DNA of 8,203 nucleotides from an uncultured Eubacteriales bacterium (GCA_958427375.1 CAUABY010000089.1:1-8203), one strand, 5' to 3'; counted from the stretch's first letter, positions 1 through 4,524 are shown. Notes: generated by a model from the sequence alone, not told the origin. Numbers and translations are program-made.

Positions 1-117
1 TTCTCCGAGGCGCTGGACAAGTTCGAGACAGATATAAATAAGCGAATTAAGGAGAGTGAAAATGAGCAAATGGATAAGCGTAAAAGACAGACTACTTTCC
101 CATGTATATGTAAATGA
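1..117 (+). CDS. 3' end of an unidentified gene (partial)
   Basis: One frame is open from the first base to the TGA at 115-117 and reads as a strongly charged, helical tail (FSEALDKFETDINKRIKE, then a Lys/Arg-rich end). The other two forward frames stop within the first 45 bases. It overlaps the following HNH gene by 56 bases, longer than usual, so the last dozen or so codons may be fortuitous or may reflect insertion of the HNH gene here. The family cannot be recognised from about 38 residues. The composition would fit a coiled-coil segment of a phage protein, but that is only an impression. Confidence 0.35.
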   Translation, partial: FSEALDKFETDINKRIKESENEQMDKRKRQTTFPCICK

Positions 118-583
118 ACAATCAGGGTCTTGGGAATGGACGGGTTCAAAAAGAAGCGGATATGGCAGGATGATTGTTGGCAGTAGAACAGATGGAACCA
201 GAAGAAGTGAATCTGCTCACAGAATTTCTTATGAAATATTTCATGGTGAAATCGGCGACGGATTAGAGGTTTGCCACAAGTGCGACAATCCGTCTTGCGT
301 AAATCCGAACCATTTATTCCTTGGCACCAGACAAGACAATGTGAATGACCGACAGAAAAAGGGACGTAACATAAACTTTGTTGGAGAAGAACAGCCACGG
401 GCAAAGCTAACAAGAAAAGCGGTAAAGGACGCAAGGTGGGAAAGAGCCTTTAGAGGGACTTCTATACAAAGGCTTGCAGATAGATATGGCGTTTCAAAGA
501 AAACCATGCAAAATGCAACAAATGGAGCTACATGGAAATGCGTTTTTTATATGCCCGAACCGCCGAAGGAGGCAAGCAAATGA
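62..583 (+). CDS. HNH endonuclease (phage HNH_3-like), with DUF551-like ends
   Basis: This is a 173-residue phage-type HNH endonuclease, a family of small free-standing nucleases that nick or cut double-stranded DNA and often behave as homing enzymes. The AHR motif at residues 52-54 is followed by the core at 71-90, with C71, H72, C74, C79, N83 and H84 (EVCHKCDNPSCVNPNHL). Residues 133-158 resemble the helix-turn-helix often found at the C-terminus of these enzymes (ADRYGVSKKTMQ). I chose the ATG at 62 because AAGGAGA at 49-55 lies 6 bases upstream; the in-frame GTG at 56 is too close to that site. The first residues (MSKWISVKDRL) and the last (FYMPEPPKEASK) look like the two ends of a DUF551 protein rather than of an HNH enzyme. 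The stop overlaps the next start (ATGA). The HNH call is firm; the substrate is unknown. Confidence 0.88.
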   Translation: MSKWISVKDRLLSHVYVNEQSGSWEWTGSKRSGYGRMIVGSRTDGTRRSESAHRISYEIFHGEIGDGLEVCHKCDNPSCVNPNHLFLGTRQDNVNDRQKKGRNINFVGEEQPRAKLTRKAVKDARWERAFRGTSIQRLADRYGVSKKTMQNATNGATWKCVFYMPEPPKEASK

Positions 584-1026
584 ATCAGACTGCCCTAAAA
601 TCGCTTGTAAAACAAATATGCGAATCAACATCCTCTTCACAATATGTAAGGCTACGCTATCTCGACGAACTCTACACAGAAATTGAGGCGGTTTCCGGAC
701 TTTCGGTGGAACGCATTTTGAAGCTGCTACTTGCTGGTTATACACTAAGAAAAGAACCAAAATGGTTTTCTGTTGACGAACTTCTTCCAGAAGATTGCGC
801 ACAGTGCTACTTTTACACTGATGCTGGACTGAACTTTACTACTGTTCTCGTAATGGATAAAGACGGGCTTATGGAACTCAAAAACCGACTGCGAATTGAC
901 AAAATCGGAATATCTTATGTTGACAAATATGTAACCAGCGGCTGGGAGTGGAGCGCAAGTGGGGTTAAACCTGCTTATTGGTGTCCCATCCCCAAAAAAG
1001 GAGAAACTTTATTGAGTAAACTATAA
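580..1026 (+). CDS. DUF551-like phage protein
   Basis: This is a 148-residue protein of unknown function. Its C-terminal half (residues 62-139) has the outline of DUF551, a small domain common in phages and integrative elements: an opening W-F-S-V-x-E-L-L-P and a closing Y-W-C-P-I-P, compared with the usual W-I-S-V-x-D-x-L-P and H-W-M-P-L-P. Residues 1-60 are a separate helical segment with no family I recognise. The start at 580 overlaps the HNH stop as ATGA and has AAGGAGG at 566-572, 7 bases upstream, embedded in the HNH tail codons. A start at 532 is open but has no such site. The two genes are therefore probably translationally coupled. Confidence 0.8.
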   Translation: MNQTALKSLVKQICESTSSSQYVRLRYLDELYTEIEAVSGLSVERILKLLLAGYTLRKEPKWFSVDELLPEDCAQCYFYTDAGLNFTTVLVMDKDGLMELKNRLRIDKIGISYVDKYVTSGWEWSASGVKPAYWCPIPKKGETLLSKL

Positions 1027-1040
1027 AAGGAGAAGAAAAA

Positions 1041-1807
1041 ATGAACGAGCTGACAGTTATTAATCACAACGGAATCGATGTAGTAGACAGCCGCGAGGTT
1101 GCAAAAATGGTAGAAGCACGACACGCTGATTTGCTTGAAAAAATTGGTGGGTACAACAAATATTTAACCAACGGAAAATTCCGCTCGTTAGATTTTTTCG
1201 TCCCCAGCACCTATAGGGATGCCAAAGGTGAGGAACGCCCATGTTATCTTCTCACCAAGAAAGGCTGTGACATGGTAGCCAACAAAATAACCGGCGAAAA
1301 GGGAGTTTTGTTTACAGCGGCTTATGTCACGGCGTTTGAGAAGATGCGCGAGAAGTTGACAGCCATTCTTCCGCAGGATTATCCTTCCGCCCTCCGAGCT
1401 CTGGCCGACGCAGAAGAAAAGCGGCTGGCCTTGGTTGCAGAGAACGAAATGCAGCGTCAGGCCATTGCAGATTTCCAGCCCGTCAAGCAGTACGTCGACA
1501 CTATTCTTTCCAGCACTCGGACGCTGACAACCACCCAGATTGCCGCAGACTACGACATGAGCGCAAAACGTCTCAACAAGATACTGCACGAAGAGGGCAT
1601 CCAGCGCTATGTCAACGGGCAGTGGATATTGTATAGGGAATACATGGGTAGGGCTATACCAAGTCCAGAACCATCAACATCACACGTTCTGACGGTCGGC
1701 CTGATATTGTGATTAACACAGAATGGACGCAGAGCGGCAGAATGTTGATACACACTATCCTGACAGCGAGAGGCATAAAAGCGGTCATGGACAGAAAGGC
1801 TGCTTAA
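1041..1807 (+). pseudogene. Phage antirepressor (Rha N-terminal + ANT C-terminal), frameshifted
   Basis: The first 203 residues read as a phage regulatory protein: a Rha-type N-terminal domain (residues 1-105, with DSREVAKMVEARH and a YLLTKKGCDMVA segment), a helical linker, then the start of an ANT domain (KilAC type, from about 145, with TTTQIAADYDMSAKRLNKIL and GQWILYREYMG). In the uninterrupted frame the protein then reads nonsense and stops at 1710-1712 (223 residues). Moving to the next frame at 1652 restores a typical ANT ending (GYTKSRTINITRSDG, then MDRKAA) that stops at 1807. One base is missing near 1650: GGTAGGGC where GGTAAGGGC would give the expected G-K-G-Y. The repaired protein would have 255 residues. 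AAAGGAGA at 1026-1033 precedes the ATG by 7 bases. ANT proteins typically counter the phage repressor, so the mutation may have weakened induction. A sequencing error is the alternative. Confidence 0.8.
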
Positions 1808-1828
1808 TTCACATTCGAGGTCGGTCAA

Positions 1829-1909
1829 GTGGGAATGTTTGCGGATTTTGAGAAAATGCTTGACTTTCTGTGCGCACAGGATTACATTAAATGTACGCAC
1901 GTAAAGTGA
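1829..1909 (+). CDS. Possible 26-residue small protein
   Basis: A short frame after the antirepressor reads, from GTG at 1829 or ATG at 1835, MFADFEKMLDFLCAQDYIK and a short tail. GAGG at 1817-1820 would suit the GTG start (8-base gap). It is in the same frame as the restored antirepressor end, 21 bases after that stop, and ends just ahead of the ribosome binding site of the next gene. The amphipathic helical look is protein-like, but the length is too small to decide. It may be noncoding spacer. Confidence 0.3.
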   Translation: MGMFADFEKMLDFLCAQDYIKCTHVK

Positions 1910-1918
1910 GGTGAGCAT

Positions 1919-2080
1919 ATGTCCCCAATGGGGAGGCCAAAATCCCAAAACCCCAAAAGCGAGCGCTTGTTTATTCGGGTTACACCTGATGAGAAAGCGG
2001 AGATTCAATCATTTTGTAAAAAATTCGACGTTTCACTGCTGGATTTAATCAGAAAAGGGATTGAGGCAATAAAAAAATAG
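1919..2080 (+). CDS. Small ribbon-helix-helix DNA-binding protein
   Basis: A 53-residue protein starts MSPMGRPKSQNPKSER and continues LFIRVTPDEKAEIQSFCKK, then ISLLDLIRKGIEAIKK-like sequence (here VSLLDLIRKGIEAIKK). A GRPK-type N-terminal arm, a short beta strand with alternating residues (LFIRVT) and two helices are the plan of MetJ/Arc-type ribbon-helix-helix proteins, which bind operators as dimers. Versions this small are frequent in phages and conjugative elements as repressors or relaxosome accessories. The start follows an AGGTGAG-type site at 1909-1915. The function here is probably DNA binding within the element; the target is unknown. The stop codon lies inside an inverted repeat (2077-2121). 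Confidence 0.75.
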   Translation: MSPMGRPKSQNPKSERLFIRVTPDEKAEIQSFCKKFDVSLLDLIRKGIEAIKK

Positions 2081-2121
2081 ATGTAAACCGTCTCCCTACC
2101 AAAGTTTCGGCTTACATCTAT
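2077..2121 (+). repeat. Inverted repeat over the stop of the RHH gene
   Basis: ATAGATGTAAACCG (2077-2090) faces CGGCTTACATCTAT (2108-2121): ten paired bases, one A-C mismatch, three more pairs, with a 17-base loop. No run of T follows, so it is not a standard intrinsic terminator. It could be an mRNA-stabilising hairpin or an operator for the small DNA-binding protein whose gene it overlaps; both are guesses. Confidence 0.5.
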
Positions 2122-2138
2122 GACACAGAGGTTTCCCT

Positions 2139-2161
2139 TGTGGTAAATCCACTATACCACA
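2139..2161 (+). repeat. Perfect 7-bp inverted repeat upstream of a small gene
   Basis: TGTGGTA (2139-2145) and TACCACA (2155-2161) form a perfect dyad with a 9-base centre that itself contains CCAC, so an alternative GTGG/CCAC pairing is possible. It lies 42 bases before the next start, in the 123-base gap 2081-2203. I see no clear promoter in this gap. An operator or attenuating hairpin is possible. Confidence 0.4.
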
Positions 2162-2203
2162 TTGGCAGACCTCCGACAAGTAAAATTTTTAGGAGGATAT
2201 AAC

Positions 2204-2353
2204 ATGACAGTAAGAGACGCAGTAGCGGTATTGACTGACGCAAAGGCCTTGTACATAGGCTGGAATGGAAGTATAACGGATTTCGACAAGGATGACGAAA
2301 GTGCATATGAGATTGACATTGCCGCCTGCCCCATCAAGGAGGAGACGGCATGA
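2204..2353 (+). CDS. Small protein of unknown function (49 aa)
   Basis: The protein begins MTVRDAVAVLTDAKALYIGW and ends IAACPIKEETA. It resembles the short acidic accessory proteins (T-x-R-D/E-x-x-x-V-L-x-D-A at the front) found beside phage and integrative-element genes, none with a known role. A perfect AGGAGG at 2191-2196, 7 bases from the ATG, fixes the start; an in-frame ATG at 2162 lacks such a site. It overlaps the next gene by ATGA at 2350-2353 and so forms an operon with it and the deaminase. Confidence 0.75.
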   Translation: MTVRDAVAVLTDAKALYIGWNGSITDFDKDDESAYEIDIAACPIKEETA

Positions 2354-2574
2354 ATGAGCTACATGAACGCGGCATTCCGTTAGATGTAATTGTCAAAGGC
2401 CGTGACCTTGACTCAGTTTTGGGCGAGTATATGATAGCATGGAACGAAGCAAAAAAGGTTGCAACAGCTCCCGGCAAAAGCGAAAACGAGATATTTGCTG
2501 ATACCATGATGGCCGTTGCGTACCGCATATATCTTCTCGGCGTTGAGGACGGTATGAAAGAGAGCGCAAAATGA
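2350..2574 (+). CDS. Hypothetical protein (74 aa)
   Basis: This soluble, mostly helical 74-residue protein is not one I recognise. It reads MNELHERGIPLDVIVKGRDL, then a mid-section AWNEAKKVATAPGKSENEIF and a tail YLLGVEDGMKESAK. It has no signal peptide, membrane segment or metal motif. AAGGAGG at 2336-2342 is 7 bases before the ATG, and both ends overlap neighbours by ATGA, so it is translated within the same small operon as the dCMP deaminase. A role connected with nucleotide metabolism would be a guess from position only. Confidence 0.75.
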   Translation: MNELHERGIPLDVIVKGRDLDSVLGEYMIAWNEAKKVATAPGKSENEIFADTMMAVAYRIYLLGVEDGMKESAK

Positions 2575-3035
2575 ATCGTATATCAAAAGACCAATACTAC
2601 CTTGAAATTGCAGAGACGGTGTCCCACCGCAGCACTTGCCTTAAACGCAGATATGGCGCTGTGATTGTCAAAAATGATGAAATAGTCTCCACGGGCTACA
2701 ACGGCTCAGTAAGAGGGCACGAAAACTGTTGCGATTTAGGTATTTGCGGGCGGCTTGACAAACCGAGCAACAGCGGTGACTACTCTGACTGTCACAGCGT
2801 TCACGCGGAGCAGAACGCTATCATCTCAGCCTCAAGAAATGAAATGCTTGAGGCAACTCTGTACCTATACGGCGATGAGGCATGCACCGTTGCAAGGCAC
2901 GGGAATACCATTACCAACGTGATATGGCAGAGAATCGAGAATCCTGAACCGTGTCCGATATGTAGCCGCATGATTGCAAACGCCGGTATTGCTCGCGTTG
3001 TTACCGTCAATGGCGCTACTGACATAAAACTATGA
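2571..3035 (+). CDS. dCMP deaminase family protein
   Basis: This 154-residue cytosine deoxynucleotide deaminase-type enzyme hydrolyses dCMP to dUMP, feeding thymidylate synthesis. The zinc site is complete: H78-A-E80 supplies a zinc ligand and the catalytic glutamate, and P127-C128-P-I-C131 supplies two cysteine ligands. The N-terminus (RRYGAVIVKNDEIVSTGYNG, residues 27-45) and the cysteine-rich insert (C53, C54, C59, C74, H75), which often binds a second zinc in dCMP deaminases, also fit the family. Length is normal. ATGA overlap with the preceding stop and only a weak AAGAGAG-type site suggest translational coupling. It is the last gene before the attachment site, and a terminator follows 8 bases after its stop. 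Phages commonly carry this enzyme to raise dTTP supply. ComE-like deaminases share the fold, so the exact substrate is inferred. Confidence 0.9.
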   Translation: MNRISKDQYYLEIAETVSHRSTCLKRRYGAVIVKNDEIVSTGYNGSVRGHENCCDLGICGRLDKPSNSGDYSDCHSVHAEQNAIISASRNEMLEATLYLYGDEACTVARHGNTITNVIWQRIENPEPCPICSRMIANAGIARVVTVNGATDIKL

Positions 3036-3042
3036 ATAGAAA

Positions 3043-3081
3043 ATGCGCCCTCTACTGTTTACCACACAGCGGAGGGCGCAT
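3043..3081 (+). terminator. Hairpin terminator after the deaminase operon
   Basis: ATGCGCCCTC (3043-3052) pairs perfectly with GAGGGCGCAT (3072-3081) around a 19-base loop. Only a short, T-poor stretch (CTTGCATT) follows on the plus strand, and AAAA precedes the stem, so it could work in either direction. It begins 8 bases after the deaminase stop. Confidence 0.65.
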
Positions 3082-3082
3082 C

Positions 3083-3111
3083 TTGCATTAAGTGAAAAGT
3101 AGTAGTATAAT
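3083..3111 (+). promoter_or_regulatory. Outward sigma-A-type promoter at the element end
   Basis: TTGCAT (3083-3088), 17 bases, then a perfect TATAAT (3106-3111). It begins one base after the terminator hairpin and points to the right, away from the mobile element. No protein gene lies between it and tRNA-Lys at 3422, so its transcript would run through the tRNA-Gln remnant to the tRNA-Lys terminator. Confidence 0.65.
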
Positions 3112-3143
3112 ACACGAGAATTACGAGAACGCATTTTTGCATA

Positions 3144-3167
3144 ATGTAATACAAAATGTAAGACAAA
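3144..3167 (+). repeat. Two tandem 12-bp repeats near the attachment site
   Basis: ATGTAATACAAA (3144-3155) is followed directly by ATGTAAGACAAA (3156-3167), 11 of 12 bases identical, ending about 60 bp from the tRNA-Gln fragment. A second short pair, ACGAGAA at 3113-3119 and 3122-3128, lies just upstream. Short direct repeats at this distance from an att core are typical of integrase arm sites or excisionase sites; that role is inferred. Confidence 0.6.
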
Positions 3168-3225
3168 CGAGGCTTCTGACGGAAAAAGCTTGTATTTTCA
3201 ACGGGCTTATGGTAATGTTTATACT

Positions 3226-3271
3226 GACTTTGACTCCGATATAGTGGGTTCGAGTCCCGCCATCCCAGCCA
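3226..3271 (+). other. tRNA-Gln(UUG) 3' fragment: attachment site of the element
   Basis: From the anticodon loop (CTTTGAC, 3228-3234, anticodon TTG at 3230-3232) the sequence follows a tRNA to its end: 3' anticodon strand TCCGA, four-base variable loop, a complete T arm (GTGGG TTCGAGT CCCGC, 3244-3260), 3' acceptor strand CATCCCA, discriminator G and CCA (3269-3271). The matching 5' half (acceptor starting TGGGATG, D arm, 5' anticodon strand) is absent: the bases before 3226 do not pair. Tyrosine integrases often recombine in an anticodon loop and leave exactly such a 3' remnant at the distal end. To the left lie phage-type genes and to the right a tRNA-Lys, as expected if a Gln-Lys tRNA pair was split. 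The direction and identity of the intact copy cannot be seen here. The 150 bases from 3272 to 3421 hold no gene or clear promoter. Confidence 0.8.
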
Positions 3272-3421
3272 CGTCGATTAACTTCTTCCGGTTCCGGTTT
3301 CCCGCTGGCGCGGAAAGCTTTCACCTTTGAAGTCAATCTCCTTTTCAGCCGCACCCGCCCCGCTGGGCTTGCGTCTGATATTTGATTACTGCCGGAGAAG
3401 CTAACATATCTGTCTCAATTT

Positions 3422-3497
3422 GCCCCAGTAGCTCAGTAGGCAGAGCACCTGCCTTTTAAGCAGGGTGTCCGGGGTTCGAATCCCCGCTGGAGCACCA
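3422..3497 (+). tRNA. tRNA-Lys (UUU)
   Basis: A complete 76-base cloverleaf with encoded CCA. The D arm is GCTCAGTAGGCAGAGC; the anticodon arm is CCTGC CTTTTAA GCAGG with anticodon TTT (lysine, AAA/AAG); the variable loop is GTGTC; the T arm is CGGGG TTCGAAT CCCCG; the discriminator is A. The acceptor GCCCCAG/CTGGAGC pairs at six of seven positions, with a C-A mismatch at 3-70, where a T at position 3 would pair. No own promoter is evident in the preceding 150 bases. A strong terminator starts at the last base of CCA. Confidence 0.96.
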
Positions 3498-3541
3498 GCT
3501 CGTCGCAAGCGATATATCGCTTGCGACGAGCTTTTTCTTTT
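3497..3541 (+). terminator. Strong intrinsic terminator of tRNA-Lys
   Basis: The segment 3497-3532 is a perfect 36-base palindrome centred on GATATATC; the stem starts AGCTCGTCGCAAGCG at the final A of the tRNA CCA. It is followed by TTTTTCTTTT (3532-3541). This is a textbook rho-independent terminator on the plus strand. Confidence 0.95.
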
Positions 3542-3576
3542 CATTACAAAGCTCATCGCGCGCTCATTCTGCTGCT

Positions 3577-3635
3577 CCTCGCTTCCAAATCGAACCCGCT
3601 GCGCTGGGCTTCGATTTGGGTGAACGAGGCTTTTT
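3577..3635 (+). terminator. Second terminator-like hairpin
   Basis: CCTCG (3577-3581) pairs with CGAGG (3625-3629), and inside it CCAAATCGAA (3585-3594) pairs with TTCGATTTGG (3610-3619), capped by CCC/GGG. C and five T residues follow (3630-3635). It is either a backup terminator for the tRNA transcript or part of the hairpin-rich repeat element beside it. Confidence 0.6.
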
Positions 3636-3641
3636 CAATAA

Positions 3642-3811
3642 AATTCGTTCCTACGGAACAAGTGAAATAGCTACCATTGTGAAATATTTGCTTTGCAAAT
3701 GTGAAATATGCCTCCAGCATGTGAGGGAACGAATTGTATTTCACTTTCTGCAAAAGCAGAAAATTTCACAATCCGTCAGGATTATTTCATATTGCGTTAG
3801 CAATATTTCAT
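3642..3811 (+). repeat. Hairpin array with GTGAAATA / TATTTCAC spacers
   Basis: In the left half, GTGAAATA occurs at 3662, 3679 and 3701, with GTGA at 3721, alternating with small hairpins: ATTTGC/GCAAAT (3686-3700), ATGC/GCAT (3708-3720) and one degenerate. In the right half the motif appears in reverse, as TATTTCAC (3737), AATTTCAC (3762) and TATTTCAT (3783, 3804), alternating with TTTCTGC/GCAGAAA (3745-3762), AATCC/GGATT (3770-3783) and ATATTGC/GCAATAT (3789-3806). A 10-bp perfect pair, AATTCGTTCC (3642-3651) with GGAACGAATT (3726-3735), closes the left half into a cloverleaf-like fold; GTTCC/GGAAC (3647-3659) competes with it. I see no protein gene in 3542-3838. I know of similar motifs in gut Clostridia intergenic DNA from general impression only, and I can name no family. 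Confidence 0.75.
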
Positions 3812-3838
3812 CATTGCAAAGCTCAGTAAATCTGTTTC

Positions 3839-4180
3839 TCAATTTGCGGATGCAAGCGCTTGCCGCATCGCTCCCTCTACAAAGCTGTTAAGTGTCATCT
3901 GGTGGGAAGCGGCACAGATAACTGCCTGCTTATGAAGCTCAGGAGAAACGCGAACATTAAAGTTGCCCTTATACGCTTTCTCCGGCTCCGTGTTTTCTGC
4001 TTCACACAACGCGAGGTAATCATCAACTGCTCCATGGAAATCCTCAACAAGCTCTTTCGCGTTCGTGCCCTCATAAGAAATCAGCGCCCGGATGCCCATA
4101 ACCTTTCCATAGAACAGGCCGTCCTCTTCCGAAAACTCAACGCTTCCCACATAGCCTTTGTATTCCATTGTATTATTCAT
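3839..4180 (-). CDS. HicB-family antitoxin, no HicA partner
   Basis: This 113-residue protein has the HicB plan. Residues 5-60 form the partial RNase H-like antitoxin fold (YVGSVEFSEEDGLFYGKVMG, followed by the ALISYEGTNAKELVEDF helix). Residues 74-110 are a ribbon-helix-helix DNA-binding domain (FNVRVSPELHKQAVICAA, LNSFVEGAMRQAL). HicB proteins normally neutralise the HicA mRNA interferase and repress their own operon. HicA is a basic protein of about 60 residues, usually encoded directly next to hicB; neither flank here contains one. So this is a solitary HicB, perhaps only a regulator now. GGGGGAG precedes the ATG by about 5 bases, and a modest promoter is listed separately. The gene ends directly beside the hairpin array. 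Confidence 0.87.
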   Translation of the reverse strand: MNNTMEYKGYVGSVEFSEEDGLFYGKVMGIRALISYEGTNAKELVEDFHGAVDDYLALCEAENTEPEKAYKGNFNVRVSPELHKQAVICAASHQMTLNSFVEGAMRQALASAN

Positions 4181-4204
4181 AATAACTCCCCCTGTTCCGT
4201 TATC

Positions 4205-4233
4205 ATTCTACTACACTGAGGCAGCGTTTGCAC
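4205..4233 (-). promoter_or_regulatory. Probable hicB promoter (minus strand)
   Basis: Read on the minus strand: GTGCAA (4233-4228), 17 bases, TAGAAT (4210-4205), about 25 bases before the hicB start. The -10 matches consensus at five of six positions and the -35 at only three. HicB proteins usually bind their own promoter, so an operator may overlap. Confidence 0.4.
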
Positions 4234-4235
4234 TC

Positions 4236-4264
4236 TTGCACCCTCCCGGCGCTTCATGTATAAT
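4236..4264 (+). promoter_or_regulatory. Promoter of the small acidic protein gene
   Basis: TTGCAC (4236-4241), 17 bases, then a perfect TATAAT (4259-4264), 28 bases before the start codon at 4293. It is divergent from the hicB promoter. The two -35 regions share the direct repeat TTGCACTC/TTGCAC (4228-4241), so one bound protein could affect both. Confidence 0.75.
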
Positions 4265-4292
4265 ACTAACAAAACACAGGAGGGCTGACGCA

Positions 4293-4442
4293 ATGAATTG
4301 GGCCGATTCCCAGATGATTTCTTCCGCCATAGCTCAGGGGCAGGGCGATATGTCGCTCGGCGAGCAGTGGGCGCTTGCCGCCATGCTGCGCGATGACGGT
4401 GATGACAACAATGACGACGATGATGACGATGGCGAGGCGTAG
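4293..4442 (+). CDS. Small protein with an aspartate-rich C-terminal tail (49 aa)
   Basis: The front part, MNWADSQMISSAIAQGQGDM followed by SLGEQWALAAMLR, would form one or two amphipathic helices. From residue 34 on nearly every residue is Asp or Asn (DDGDDNNDDDDDDGEA), encoded by GAT/GAC repeats. I recognise no family. The case for a real gene is its control signals: CAGGAGGG (4277-4284) 8 bases before the ATG and a near-consensus promoter upstream. It is not HicA: it is acidic and lacks the basic double-stranded-RNA-binding-like fold and catalytic His of that family. The tail could bind divalent metal, mimic DNA charge or contact a basic partner; none of these is shown. No clear terminator follows. 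Confidence 0.7.
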   Translation: MNWADSQMISSAIAQGQGDMSLGEQWALAAMLRDDGDDNNDDDDDDGEA

Positions 4443-4524
4443 CAGCCACCTGATACGCACACCGCCAAGCCCGTAGGGCACGGCAAAAAGCCGTAAGTCA
4501 AATCCGCAGACTCAATATCGGCTA

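Larger units (their letters stand above)
3541..3825 (+). repeat. Imperfect 15-bp direct repeats flanking the hairpin region
   Basis: TCATTACAAAGCTCA (3541-3555) and TCATTGCAAAGCTCA (3811-3825) match at 14 of 15 bases and bracket the second terminator hairpin and the hairpin array. They could be a target duplication, a unit of the repeat itself, or recombination scars. Confidence 0.5.

Noticed and set aside
2138..2190. Promoter for the small genes starting at 2204
   Set aside because: TTGTGG and TATACC are only 9 bases apart and no other pair of hexamers has an acceptable spacing.
3190..3271. Complete tRNA-Gln gene
   Set aside because: No 5' acceptor strand, no D arm and no matching 5' anticodon strand can be found upstream of the anticodon loop.
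3662..3811. CRISPR array from the repeated GTGAAATA motif
   Set aside because: The repeated unit is only 8 bases, the gaps are 9-14 bases and are themselves palindromes, and the motif inverts halfway. None of this fits repeat-spacer architecture.
3616..3891. Open frame of 91 codons through the hairpin array
   Set aside because: It crosses the inverted repeats and runs into the hicB gene antisense, has no ribosome binding site and an implausible composition; it is open by chance.
4181..4449. HicA toxin next to hicB
   Set aside because: The minus-strand frame here is His/Arg-rich, antisense to the Asp repeat gene, and shows no HicA features; the plus-strand gene is strongly acidic.
4465..4495. 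Small GCCC/GGGC and CGGC/GCCG hairpins as a terminator of the acidic gene
   Set aside because: Stems are only 4-5 bp and no T run follows in either direction.
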